The notes below the pieces were generated by a model. That model searched no databases. It was not told the DNA's origin and saw nothing but the letters and a program-made list of their open reading frames with translations. This document shows, one piece after another, positions 1 to 7,492 of a DNA stretch of 25,838 bases; position 1 is the first letter of the stretch; every line of letters begins with the position of its first letter. The stretch is taken from the NCBI GenBank assembly GCA_900546075.1, contig URBH01000031.1, positions 1-25,838 on the forward strand, written 5' to 3'. This DNA is from an uncultured Eubacteriales bacterium (GTDB lineage Bacteria > Bacillota > Clostridia > Oscillospirales > Oscillospiraceae). The translations under genes were made by a program, and so were the position numbers.

Positions 1-78
1 AAAAAAACTCTTTTTTGAATAAGGGTTATTTCATTTTGATGTGTCATACGGTTGTAAAAAGCTAAAAAGACATACGAA
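1..78 (+). other. Leader of the FecR gene, possibly with the last codons of an upstream sigma factor
   Basis: This AT-rich leader has the look of the spacer between an ECF sigma factor gene and its FecR partner in Bacteroides. One frame (bases 2-22) reads K-K-L-F-F-E then a stop, which could be the tail of the sigma factor, but six codons cannot prove it. No Shine-Dalgarno is visible before the ATG at 79, only an A-rich stretch, which is normal for Bacteroidota. The family pairing is established knowledge; the assignment of the tail is a guess. Confidence 0.25.
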
Positions 79-1092
79 ATGAAAAAAGAAATACCCTGGA
101 ATCTAATTATTCAAAAGCTGAAACACGATATTACAGCTGAAGAAGAACACGACTTGACCGTGTGGTTGGCTGAGGATAACCATAGGGTAATTTTTGAGGA
201 GTTACAAACTTTGTGGCAAAAGGTACAGGAAAATGCTATTAATTACACTCCCGATACAAATTATTATTGGAAAGAATTATCGAAACGAATGAAGACTACA
301 GAGGTAAAAGCTGAACCTTCTGTTCATAAGACTCGTTCTGTATCTTTCAAACGCTATGCTGCTGTTGCTTCTGTTTTTTTGCTTATAGCTCTCTCTTGTA
401 CATTATATATAGGTATAAATTTGGGTCGCCCGGAATCGGGCACTCAGGTTTATACCAACTTGAGTGGTAAGTCAAAAGTTTATTTGTCAGATGGTACTCA
501 AGTGTGTTTGCATACCAATACTTCTCTTTCCTTAAATACTGACTTTAATGATAATTCACGTTTGGTCAATCTCTTGGGTGAAGCATATTTTGATATTAAG
601 CATGATAAAGATCATCCTTTCGTAGTGGAGACTGAAGGTATGAAAGTGGTTGTACATGGAACAAAGTTTAATGTAACTTCGCATCCTGACTCTGCTAATA
701 CATATGTGGGGCTCGTGGAAGGCTCTGTATCATTGGAGACATCTAAAGAGCATCGTCTTATGCAACCGGGTGAAATGGCAACATTTAATAAGCTGAACAA
801 TGCTCTGTCAATTGAAAGAGGAGATGTTCACTTTATGAGTTCGTGGGCTAATGATAAGATTATATTCAAAGGAAAACCTTTAGGATACATTTGTCGGTTT
901 CTTTCTAAGTGGTATAGTGTGAAGATTAATCTGTCTCCATCTTTGTCTGATAAATATATTTATAGTTTTACTTTACGTCATGAAACATTAGAGGAAATTG
1001 TACGTATTATGGCACGCTTGAATCCGTTAGAATACAATTTCGATGAACATAATGTGTTAACCATAAAAGAAATATCTAGTACTAACCCTTAA
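79..1092 (+). CDS. FecR-type anti-sigma factor (Bacteroidota type)
   Basis: This 337-residue protein is a membrane-spanning regulator that holds an ECF sigma factor inactive until a TonB-dependent outer-membrane receptor signals nutrient binding. In order: a cytosolic N-terminal anti-sigma region (1-90), one membrane segment near 92-113 (YAAVASVFLLIALSCTLYIG), a periplasmic FecR domain near 120-225 with the family pattern V-Y-L-S-D-G-T, then L-G-E-A-Y-F-D-I and G-T-K-F-N-V, and a C-terminal domain like DUF4974 near 255-332. Length and domain order match Bacteroides FecR proteins. The usual partners, an upstream sigma factor and a downstream SusC-like receptor, are not in the window: the gene is followed within 40 bases by a hairpin and then a clostridial operon on the other strand. 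Codon use is AT-rich, unlike every later gene. The family call is firm; the gene's place in this genome is doubtful. Confidence 0.93.
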   Translation: MKKEIPWNLIIQKLKHDITAEEEHDLTVWLAEDNHRVIFEELQTLWQKVQENAINYTPDTNYYWKELSKRMKTTEVKAEPSVHKTRSVSFKRYAAVASVFLLIALSCTLYIGINLGRPESGTQVYTNLSGKSKVYLSDGTQVCLHTNTSLSLNTDFNDNSRLVNLLGEAYFDIKHDKDHPFVVETEGMKVVVHGTKFNVTSHPDSANTYVGLVEGSVSLETSKEHRLMQPGEMATFNKLNNALSIERGDVHFMSSWANDKIIFKGKPLGYICRFLSKWYSVKINLSPSLSDKYIYSFTLRHETLEEIVRIMARLNPLEYNFDEHNVLTIKEISSTNP

Positions 1093-1129
1093 AAATATAA
1101 TGCCTATGAAACATTGATGATATAAAAAA

Positions 1130-1165
1130 GGCCATCTCAAAAATCATTTTGAGACAGCCCCTTTT
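1130..1165. terminator. Bidirectional intrinsic terminator at the compositional break
   Basis: Arms 1130-1142 and 1147-1159 pair (GGC, a two-base CA mismatch, then TCTCAAAA against TTTTGAGA and GCC) with a four-base loop. The plus strand is followed by CCTTTTGTTATT and the minus strand by TTTTTTATA, so it can end both the FecR gene and the acsB operon, which converge here. Hairpins built on TGAGACAGCC are common in several gut phyla, so this element could also be a shared word at which two genomes were misjoined. Confidence 0.75.
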
Positions 1166-1174
1166 GTTATTACA

Positions 1175-3307
1175 TTACATATCGAAGGGTTCCATGCTGA
1201 GGACGGGGTGACCCACCTCGGACAGGAAGTTCAGCAGCTGCTCGGGGTCCTCGGTGCAGATGGTCTCATCGGCGATCATGTCGGTGAAGTTCTCTACGCC
1301 GTACATTTCCAGAGCAGTCTTGTCCAGACGCTCACGCATCTGATCCTTCAGGATCTTGGGCAGCCAGACGATACGGCCGGGGCCGCCTTCGGCAGCGATG
1401 AACTTATGGGAAGCAATGAAGTGCTTGCCATGACCCATGAAGCCGGGGGTCTGCACGCCGCCGCCGGTCATGGAGGCCATCTCGGAGAAGGTCATGCCCA
1501 GAGGCGTCATGCCCGCGTGCTCACGGCAGGTGATGACGACGCCCATGGAAACAGGCTCGACGCCGCAGATACACTCGAAGCAGCCGCAGGAGGTCATGGG
1601 GTCCTGGAACAGGGAGTACAGGGTGACATGCTCCAGAGCGCCATGGCTGTACTTGTTGACGGCCTCGTCCACGCTGGCGTAGCGGCCCAGCTTCTCGTCG
1701 GTGCAGCCTTCCTTGAGGATGGGCTGGCAGGGACCGGCAGGGTCCAGCTCCTTGGTGGCCTTGGCGTCCAGCCAGGAAACGGCGCCGCACAGACCCAGAC
1801 GCTCGGGAGTGACGATGCACACGTGGCTGGGGGAGAATGCCTGACACATGATGCAGGTGTAGTACTGATCCACGGACTCGTCGGTCATGGAGGCCAGACG
1901 GGCGTCACGCTTGTCAAACACTTCGTTGGCAGCGGCGCGGAGGGCAGCGTTCTTCTCGGGATTGACCACGATGGTGACCTGGCACTTGTCCACGACGGCC
2001 TCGAACTCGCTCTTGACCTTGGCGTACAGCACTTCGCCCAGGTGCTTGAACTTGAAGCCGGCCTCAAAGTCGGCCTTGGAAATACGGATACGGATCATGT
2101 CGCGCTGGCCGGTGTGCATAACGCCCTCGATGCAGTTGATCCAGGAGTGCATCTTACGCTCCATGACGGACTCGAAGTCGGGCTGCATGGCCTTGCCGGC
2201 GACTTCCACCGTGTAGCTCAGAGAAATCTTGGAGCCGACGGGGATCTCGTCGATCTCGGGGCCGTCCACAACGATCTTGTGATCCTCCACCTCGGAAGCG
2301 TCCCGGGTCTGCACCAGCTCGAAGCAGTCCACACGGGAGCCGTCCACTTCCACCTGCATGTCGCCGCGGCGGATGATCTCGCCCTCGAAAGCGGTGGCGA
2401 AGGCCACGGGGATGTCGATGTTGGTGATCTTCAGCTTGATGTCGCGAGCCTCCAGAGAGGTGGCGTTCCACTTGGAAGTATCCAGCTGCTGGATCAGGGA
2501 CTTGGGAACACGGAACATGTTCTCGGTCTCGTTGGAGATAACGGGGAAGCCGAGGCAGATAGCGCCGGCGCCGTAGGAGACGATCTCATCGGACAGGGGC
2601 TTGTAAGCGTTGACAAACGCCTTGACACGGTCCATGGTGTACTTGGCCAGAGAGGCGAAGTCGCCGGGGGTCACGTTGCCGAAGATCAGCGCGGCACGGA
2701 CGGCCACGGAGACAACGTGGATAACGGACTGCATTTCGTAGCCCAGAGGCACCACGCGGACGTTCTCGCCCAGCTTCATGCCGGCGTCGAAGCAGTGCTT
2801 GATGGAGTCGCCGGTGAGGGTGACCAGAATACCCTGCGCCTGATAGGACTTGGCCAGAGCCACAGTCTCGGCGGGGTCTTCCGCGCCGCCGATGATAACG
2901 GCAACGCCGGGGATGTCGCCGGTGACCAGCGGCACGCCCAGATTACGGACGAAGGCGTCGGTCAGGTGGCCCATTTCCGGCTCGGCGTAAGGCTCCGCGC
3001 CGTGCAGGTACTTCAGCGCTTCCAAAAACTCGGCGCACAGAGCGGATGCAATGCCGCTTTCAAAGGCGTCGTGGAGGCGGTTGTTGCGGGTCATCTTGGA
3101 CTTGATGGTGTCCATGGCGGCCTTCATCTCACCCAGAGTGGTGATCTTCACGCCGGTGACGCCGTAGTAACAGGGCAGGCTGTAAGCGGTGCCGGGGAAA
3201 GATACAGGCTCGCTTTCGCCGTAAGCAGCGATGGCCTCATCAATGGCGGCTACAGTACGGGCGTAGTTGTAGTCGTTGCCGCCAAAAACTCTTTCAAAAA
3301 GTGTCAC
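1175..3307 (-). CDS. acsB: Acetyl-CoA synthase subunit of CODH/ACS (acetyl-CoA synthase beta subunit)
   Basis: This 710-residue cytosolic enzyme joins CO, a methyl group from the corrinoid protein and CoA to make acetyl-CoA in the Wood-Ljungdahl pathway. The A-cluster ligands are all visible: C485, C488, C497 and C507 for the 4Fe-4S cube, and C574-G575-C576 for the distal nickel. Each sits exactly 21 residues before the corresponding Moorella thermoacetica residue (506, 509, 518, 528, 595-597), which strongly supports both function and chosen start. I place the start at GTG 3307 because AGGAGG (3315-3320) lies seven bases upstream; an ATG at 3337 would overlap the end of cooC and put this Shine-Dalgarno inside the gene. 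It is the last gene of the operon and ends 15 bases before the terminator hairpin. The corrinoid iron-sulfur protein and methyltransferase genes that often accompany it are absent here. Confidence 0.96.
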   Translation of the reverse strand: MTLFERVFGGNDYNYARTVAAIDEAIAAYGESEPVSFPGTAYSLPCYYGVTGVKITTLGEMKAAMDTIKSKMTRNNRLHDAFESGIASALCAEFLEALKYLHGAEPYAEPEMGHLTDAFVRNLGVPLVTGDIPGVAVIIGGAEDPAETVALAKSYQAQGILVTLTGDSIKHCFDAGMKLGENVRVVPLGYEMQSVIHVVSVAVRAALIFGNVTPGDFASLAKYTMDRVKAFVNAYKPLSDEIVSYGAGAICLGFPVISNETENMFRVPKSLIQQLDTSKWNATSLEARDIKLKITNIDIPVAFATAFEGEIIRRGDMQVEVDGSRVDCFELVQTRDASEVEDHKIVVDGPEIDEIPVGSKISLSYTVEVAGKAMQPDFESVMERKMHSWINCIEGVMHTGQRDMIRIRISKADFEAGFKFKHLGEVLYAKVKSEFEAVVDKCQVTIVVNPEKNAALRAAANEVFDKRDARLASMTDESVDQYYTCIMCQAFSPSHVCIVTPERLGLCGAVSWLDAKATKELDPAGPCQPILKEGCTDEKLGRYASVDEAVNKYSHGALEHVTLYSLFQDPMTSCGCFECICGVEPVSMGVVITCREHAGMTPLGMTFSEMASMTGGGVQTPGFMGHGKHFIASHKFIAAEGGPGRIVWLPKILKDQMRERLDKTALEMYGVENFTDMIADETICTEDPEQLLNFLSEVGHPVLSMEPFDM

Positions 3308-3323
3308 GGTATTTCCTCCTAAT

Positions 3324-4094
3324 TTAAGATTCATCACGATCCAATATCACTTTGATTTTCCGGATTTCTTCGATTGCCGCGGGACTGAAATCATAGGGGG
3401 ATTTCCCCTGCCGGTCGGCGTCTATGATGTCAGGGTTGTAGTGGATGAAGCCCAGCAGGTCTTCCGCCGGAATGGCGGAGCGGATGAATTCCTCGTCGCC
3501 ATCGTCCCGGATCTTGTTTGCCACCACCCGAACGCGGGTAATGCCTAAGTCCTTTGCCAGACGCTTGACGTTGTGGTAGGTCTGCACCGATCTCGCGCCG
3601 GGCTCGATCACCACGATGAACTGATCCATGTTGGCTGCCGTTCCCCGTCCCAGGTGCTCCAGACCCGCTTCCATATCCATGATGACCACATCGTTCTTCC
3701 GATAGGTCAGCGCAGAGAGGATGGCCTTCAGCATCACGTGCTCGGGGCAGACGCAGCCGCTGCCGCCCACATCCACGGTACCCATGACCAGCAGCTTGAC
3801 GCCGTTGATCTCTTTGGAGAAGGTGTCCGGAATGTCCGCCACATAAGGGTTCAGCTTGAAGAACTTATTGGCGGCATTGGCGCCGGTGCGCTCCTCCACC
3901 AGAGTGCGCATTTTGGAGATGGGGACGATGGCGTCCACTTCCTCCTGGCTCAGTCCGAGAGCCAGTCCCAGATTGGCGTCAGGGTCCACGTCGGCGGCCA
4001 GAACGGTACGTCCCTCGTCGGCGTAGAGCCGCGCCAGCGTGGAGGCCAGCGTGGTCTTTCCCACGCCGCCCTTGCCGGTAATCGCTAGTTTCAT
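3324..4094 (-). CDS. cooC: CooC/AcsF-type nickel-insertion ATPase for CODH/ACS
   Basis: This 256-residue P-loop ATPase of the MinD/ParA (SIMIBI) class is thought to deliver nickel to CODH or ACS during maturation. The deviant Walker A, GKGGVGKTT, is at residues 7-15, and the C-x-C motif (C114, C116 in GSGCVCPE), which binds nickel or zinc at the dimer interface in CooC, is intact. Length matches CooC/AcsF. It lies 70 bases after acsA, and its stop is 16 bases upstream of the acsB GTG, so translation is probably coupled. The ATG at 4094 is preceded by a moderate GAGG site. Sequence alone does not say whether the client is CODH (CooC) or ACS (AcsF); the position between the two genes fits either. 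Confidence 0.92.
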   Translation of the reverse strand: MKLAITGKGGVGKTTLASTLARLYADEGRTVLAADVDPDANLGLALGLSQEEVDAIVPISKMRTLVEERTGANAANKFFKLNPYVADIPDTFSKEINGVKLLVMGTVDVGGSGCVCPEHVMLKAILSALTYRKNDVVIMDMEAGLEHLGRGTAANMDQFIVVIEPGARSVQTYHNVKRLAKDLGITRVRVVANKIRDDGDEEFIRSAIPAEDLLGFIHYNPDIIDADRQGKSPYDFSPAAIEEIRKIKVILDRDES

Positions 4095-4164
4095 TGGAAA
4101 AAGACCTCGTAAGTAAAAGTTATCCCGAATTCAAATCGCTTTTTGTTCGGGTGACGCAGGCTCC

Positions 4165-6069
4165 TTAGATGCCCAGTGCGGCGCGCTTGGCCTCGATGCA
4201 CTCGATCATCTTGTCGCCCAGCTTCTCAATGTCGGTTTCCACGACGAACCGAGCCTCGACCCAGTCCTTGACGCCGTGCTCGCCCTGGAGCAGCGCGGTG
4301 ACTTCCTCGGAGCCCTTGGTGTAGGGATCAACGCCCAGGAAGGTCTCGATGCCGGTGGCCACGACGTAGTTGCCGATGGAGACGGCCTTCTCGGACATCC
4401 ATTCGGGAGCGCAGCCCACCACGGGAACCTGGGAAATGTGGATGCCCCAGTCCTTGGCGATATCGGAGGCCAGGATCATCATACGGGAAATATCCACGCA
4501 GGAGCCCATGTGCAGGACAGGCGGGATACCGGCCAGCTCGCACACGCGTTTCAGGCCTGCGCCGCAGTATTCCTTGGCCTTCTCGGGATCCATCAGGCCG
4601 GCCTTGGCGGCAGCCTGAGCGGAGCAGCCGGAGACGATCAGGATGATGTCGTTTTCCAGCAGCTTCTTCATCAGCTCAATGTGGGCGGTGTCGGGGCGAA
4701 CCTTGGGGTTGTTGCAGCCGACCATGGCCACAGCGCCCCGGAGAACGCCGGAATGGACGCACTCGATCAGGGGCTTGGTGGTGCCGAACTCGTCCACCTG
4801 GGAGTTGGCAACGCCGTCGAGAACCTTTTTGATGGCCTCCACAGAGTAGCCGACGCGGGCATTCTGCTTCAGGCTGGGGATGTTGACCAGCTCGGGCTTG
4901 CGGTTCTTGAAGTTGTCGATCGCCATCTTGACAATGGCCTTGGCGTTCTCACCGGCGGTCTCGGCATGGAACTGGATGAACTCGGAGTCGGGCATCCGGG
5001 CGATGGGAGAGGTGGTGATGAACTTGGTATGGAAGCATTTGCTCAGGGGGCCGAGGGCGGGGAAGATGCACTGCACGTCCACGACAATGGCCTCGCAGGC
5101 GCCGGTCAGAACCACGTTCTCCTGGTTCAGGAAGTTACCGGCCATGGGGATGCCGTGGCGCATGGTTACCTCGTTGGAGGTGCAGCACACACCGGAGACG
5201 GTGATGCCCTTCGCGCCCACGGACTTGGCATAAGCGATCATCTCGGGGTCGTTTGCGTAGTAAACGACCATTTCGGACAGGCTGGGATCATGGCCGTGAA
5301 CAACGATGTTGACGTTGTCCTTTTCCATAACGCCGATGTTGGCGGTGGTGTCGATAGGCTTGGGAGTGCCGAACATAACGTCGGAGAACTCGGTGCCCAT
5401 CATGGAGCCGCCCCAGCCGTCGGACAGACCGGCACGCAGAGACTGGCGGATCAGGGCTTCCGGCAGAGAAGAGCAGCCCATGTGGGTCATGTGCAGCGCG
5501 GTGGCGACTTCCCGGTCGATGGCGCGGGGCTCGATGCCGGCTTCATGCCACAGCTTCTGGGTGTACTCGGGGGCGCGCTTCAGGAAGCGCTGGGTTCCGA
5601 AGGGCTTGCCGTACTCCAGCAGGCCGATCTCGGCCATTTCGTGAGCCAGGTCGTAGATGTCCTTGCCCTCGGTCTCCACGCCCCACTCCTTGGCGATGCG
5701 GATCAGCTTCTCGGGGTCCTTGACCTGATAGTTGCCGCCTTCTCTGGTCTGGTACAGGGTGTGCATGATTTCGCGGCCGTGGTCGGAGTGCGTCGCGGCG
5801 CCGCCGGCGGTGAACCGCAGGTAGTTACGGCCGACGATACCATGTACGTCGCAGCCGCAGATGCCCCGGGGGGCCTTCTTGGTGATGCGGCACGGGCCCA
5901 TGGAGCAGATACGGCAGCAAGTGCCGGATTCGCCGAAGCCGCAATGGGGGGTCTGGTTCTTGACCCGCTGCTGCCAGGAGTCAGCGCCAACCTTACTGCC
6001 GTTTTCCAGCAGCGAGTTGGTAGCTTGCTCCATCTCATCAACAGTTGTCAAATAAGCCCAATCCTTCAA
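4165..6069 (-). CDS. acsA/cooS: Anaerobic Ni-Fe carbon monoxide dehydrogenase catalytic subunit
   Basis: This 634-residue enzyme interconverts CO2 and CO; paired with AcsB it supplies CO for acetyl-CoA synthesis. The N-terminal cysteines match the D and B clusters (C43, C51; C52, C55, C60, C71). C-cluster ligands are seen as H260 in VHGHDP, C295/C296 in SGVCCT, C334 in DVQC, C452 in VGCNNP, C482 in SGCSAQ and C524 in MGSCVD. A lysine in PEWMSEKA fits the conserved catalytic lysine. The start is TTG 6069, chosen because AGGAGG (6078-6083) lies eight bases upstream and no better codon is near. It is the first gene of its operon behind a near-consensus promoter. No CooF-type electron carrier is adjacent. 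The presence of acsB in the same operon argues for an acetyl-CoA role rather than stand-alone CO respiration. Confidence 0.96.
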   Translation of the reverse strand: MKDWAYLTTVDEMEQATNSLLENGSKVGADSWQQRVKNQTPHCGFGESGTCCRICSMGPCRITKKAPRGICGCDVHGIVGRNYLRFTAGGAATHSDHGREIMHTLYQTREGGNYQVKDPEKLIRIAKEWGVETEGKDIYDLAHEMAEIGLLEYGKPFGTQRFLKRAPEYTQKLWHEAGIEPRAIDREVATALHMTHMGCSSLPEALIRQSLRAGLSDGWGGSMMGTEFSDVMFGTPKPIDTTANIGVMEKDNVNIVVHGHDPSLSEMVVYYANDPEMIAYAKSVGAKGITVSGVCCTSNEVTMRHGIPMAGNFLNQENVVLTGACEAIVVDVQCIFPALGPLSKCFHTKFITTSPIARMPDSEFIQFHAETAGENAKAIVKMAIDNFKNRKPELVNIPSLKQNARVGYSVEAIKKVLDGVANSQVDEFGTTKPLIECVHSGVLRGAVAMVGCNNPKVRPDTAHIELMKKLLENDIILIVSGCSAQAAAKAGLMDPEKAKEYCGAGLKRVCELAGIPPVLHMGSCVDISRMMILASDIAKDWGIHISQVPVVGCAPEWMSEKAVSIGNYVVATGIETFLGVDPYTKGSEEVTALLQGEHGVKDWVEARFVVETDIEKLGDKMIECIEAKRAALGI

Positions 6070-6145
6070 AGTGATTTCCTCCTAATCATTTGATTCTTTG
6101 AAAAGCCTGTGCGTACCCTACGATAGGTCATAGTGTATCGATAGT

Positions 6146-6174
6146 ATTGTACTCATTTAGCGTGCAGTTGTCAA
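6146..6174 (-). promoter_or_regulatory. Sigma-70-type promoter of the CODH/ACS operon
   Basis: Read on the minus strand, TTGACA (6169-6174) and TACAAT (6146-6151) are separated by exactly 17 bases, only one mismatch from consensus. The predicted start lies near 6139, giving a leader of about 70 bases before acsA. The leader carries two direct copies of CGATAG (plus-strand 6121 and 6138), a possible but unproven regulator site. Confidence 0.8.
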
Positions 6175-6330
6175 TCGTGCAATTTGACACATTTCCCGTG
6201 TTTTTTTCATCCCCCAGGGGGGGATTTTTGCTTTTTCCCTTAAATTTGTGGAAAAAAGGTGCTTTTTGGGAAATTATTCACAAAAATGTAAAAATTTTTT
6301 GTTTGAAAACGGCCGTCCACGGCAGAAAGC
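6175..6330. other. Gene-free spacer between galK and the CODH promoter
   Basis: Part of a 313-base stretch without a gene (6070-6382). It is AT-rich, with a C5-A-G7 run (6211-6223) flanked by T-rich sequence, and long A and T tracts. The C/G run could only fold with a minimal loop. I see no RNA gene or coding signal in it. Confidence 0.5.
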
Positions 6331-6358
6331 GGCGGGGAAGCGCCGCCGCTCCCCCGCC
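6331..6358 (-). terminator. GC-rich hairpin after galK, probable operon terminator
   Basis: GGCGGGG (6331-6337) pairs with CCCCGCC (6352-6358), and AGCG with CGCT inside, with one mismatch and a four-base loop. It begins 25 bases after the galK stop on the minus strand. The following sequence, GCTTTCTGCC, is only weakly T-rich, with better T tracts further on, so termination may be inefficient or Rho-assisted. Confidence 0.5.
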
Positions 6359-6382
6359 GGAATATCCGATTTTTTTGTGCAC

Positions 6383-7492
6383 TCAACGGATCGTCAGCTT
6401 GTGGCAGTGACCCTCGCCCAGAACGCGCTCGACGCAGGTTTTGAAGCGATCGAACCTGTCGTTGGGGACAAAGGCGACCGCCGTTCCGGCGAAGCCGCCG
6501 CCGTGGATGCGGACGGCGCCCTCCCCCTCCAGCAGCTGCTGGCACAGAGCGATGGTGAAGGCCATGTCCTGCTTCTGAACGTAGCCCGCCGGGGTCACGT
6601 TTTGCAGCAGCGTCCAGGACGCCATGCCGGAGGCGTTGACCAGGCGGAGGAATGCGTCAAAATCCCCCTCCTTCAACGCCTGCACCTGGGATTTTACCCG
6701 CCGGTTCTCGTTGAAGAAGTGGATGGCTCTGAGAACCGCCCGGTCGCCGGTGACCTTGCGGACTTCGGCGATGTGCCGGTAGAACGCCGTCTCGTCCACG
6801 TCGTGGAGAACCTCCTTGCCGAAGAACGCCGCCACGGCCTTCATTTCCACCGGCATGGCAGCATACTCGTCCGTCAGGTCGGCATGGTCCGCGCCGGAGT
6901 CGATGGTGCACAGGGTGTAGCCGCTGTGGTCAAAATCGTAGTCCACCTTTTCCACAATGGGGTTTTTCGGGTCGGCAAAATCGATGTACACCAGGCCGCC
7001 CACGCTGGACGCCATCTGATCCATCAGACCGGAGGGCTTGCCGTAGTAGACATTCTCGGCGTACTGGCCGATTTGGGCAATCTCAATGGCGGAAACCTTG
7101 CCGTCCGCAAACAGGCCGTTGAGAATACGGCCGATCAGCACCTCGAAGGCCGCGGAGCTGGACAGGCCGGAGCCGGGCAGAACGGTGGACCTGACCTTGG
7201 CCTCAAAGCCGCCCAGCTTATAGCCCCGCCGGGCAAACGCCGCCGCCACGCCCCGGATGAGTGCCGCCGTGGTATTCTTCTCGGACTCTCTGGTCTCCAG
7301 GTCGTTCAGGTCGATCTCCACAGGCTTGTAGCCCTCGGAATCCACCCGGATGATGTTCGTACCGGTGAGGGTGACCTCCGCCGTGGTCTGCATGTCGACT
7401 GCCGCCGCCAGCACGCAGCCGTGCTGATGGTCGGTGTGGTTGCCGCCGATCTCCGTGCGGCCGGGGGCGGAAAAATGATAGGTGTCAGCCAT
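6383..7492 (-). CDS. galK: Galactokinase (GHMP kinase family)
   Basis: This 369-residue cytosolic enzyme phosphorylates galactose to galactose-1-phosphate. The substrate-binding signature is APGRTEIGGNHTDHQ (9-23), the clostridial version of the GalK motif. The GHMP phosphate loop is PGSGLSSSAA (106-115), the likely catalytic aspartate is D158 in GLMDQ, and the third motif is RIHGGGFAGT near the C-terminus. Length fits the family. The ATG at 7492 has GGAGG six bases upstream and overlaps the end of galT by eight bases, so the two are translationally coupled. It is the last gene of the mgl-gal operon. Another GHMP sugar kinase cannot be excluded by sequence alone, but the galT neighbour makes galactose by far the best substrate. 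Confidence 0.93.
   Translation of the reverse strand: MADTYHFSAPGRTEIGGNHTDHQHGCVLAAAVDMQTTAEVTLTGTNIIRVDSEGYKPVEIDLNDLETRESEKNTTAALIRGVAAAFARRGYKLGGFEAKVRSTVLPGSGLSSSAAFEVLIGRILNGLFADGKVSAIEIAQIGQYAENVYYGKPSGLMDQMASSVGGLVYIDFADPKNPIVEKVDYDFDHSGYTLCTIDSGADHADLTDEYAAMPVEMKAVAAFFGKEVLHDVDETAFYRHIAEVRKVTGDRAVLRAIHFFNENRRVKSQVQALKEGDFDAFLRLVNASGMASWTLLQNVTPAGYVQKQDMAFTIALCQQLLEGEGAVRIHGGGFAGTAVAFVPNDRFDRFKTCVERVLGEGHCHKLTIR

Noticed and set aside
1208..3322. A 704-codon plus-strand frame opposite acsB
   Set aside because: Shadow of acsB; low-complexity composition and no ribosome site.
4276..6093. A 605-codon plus-strand frame opposite acsA/cooS
   Set aside because: Shadow of a gene with all catalytic ligands in place; no plausible start signals.
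6209..6232. C5-A-G7 followed by T-rich sequence as a plus-strand terminator
   Set aside because: The loop would be too small and no plus-strand gene lies upstream to be terminated.
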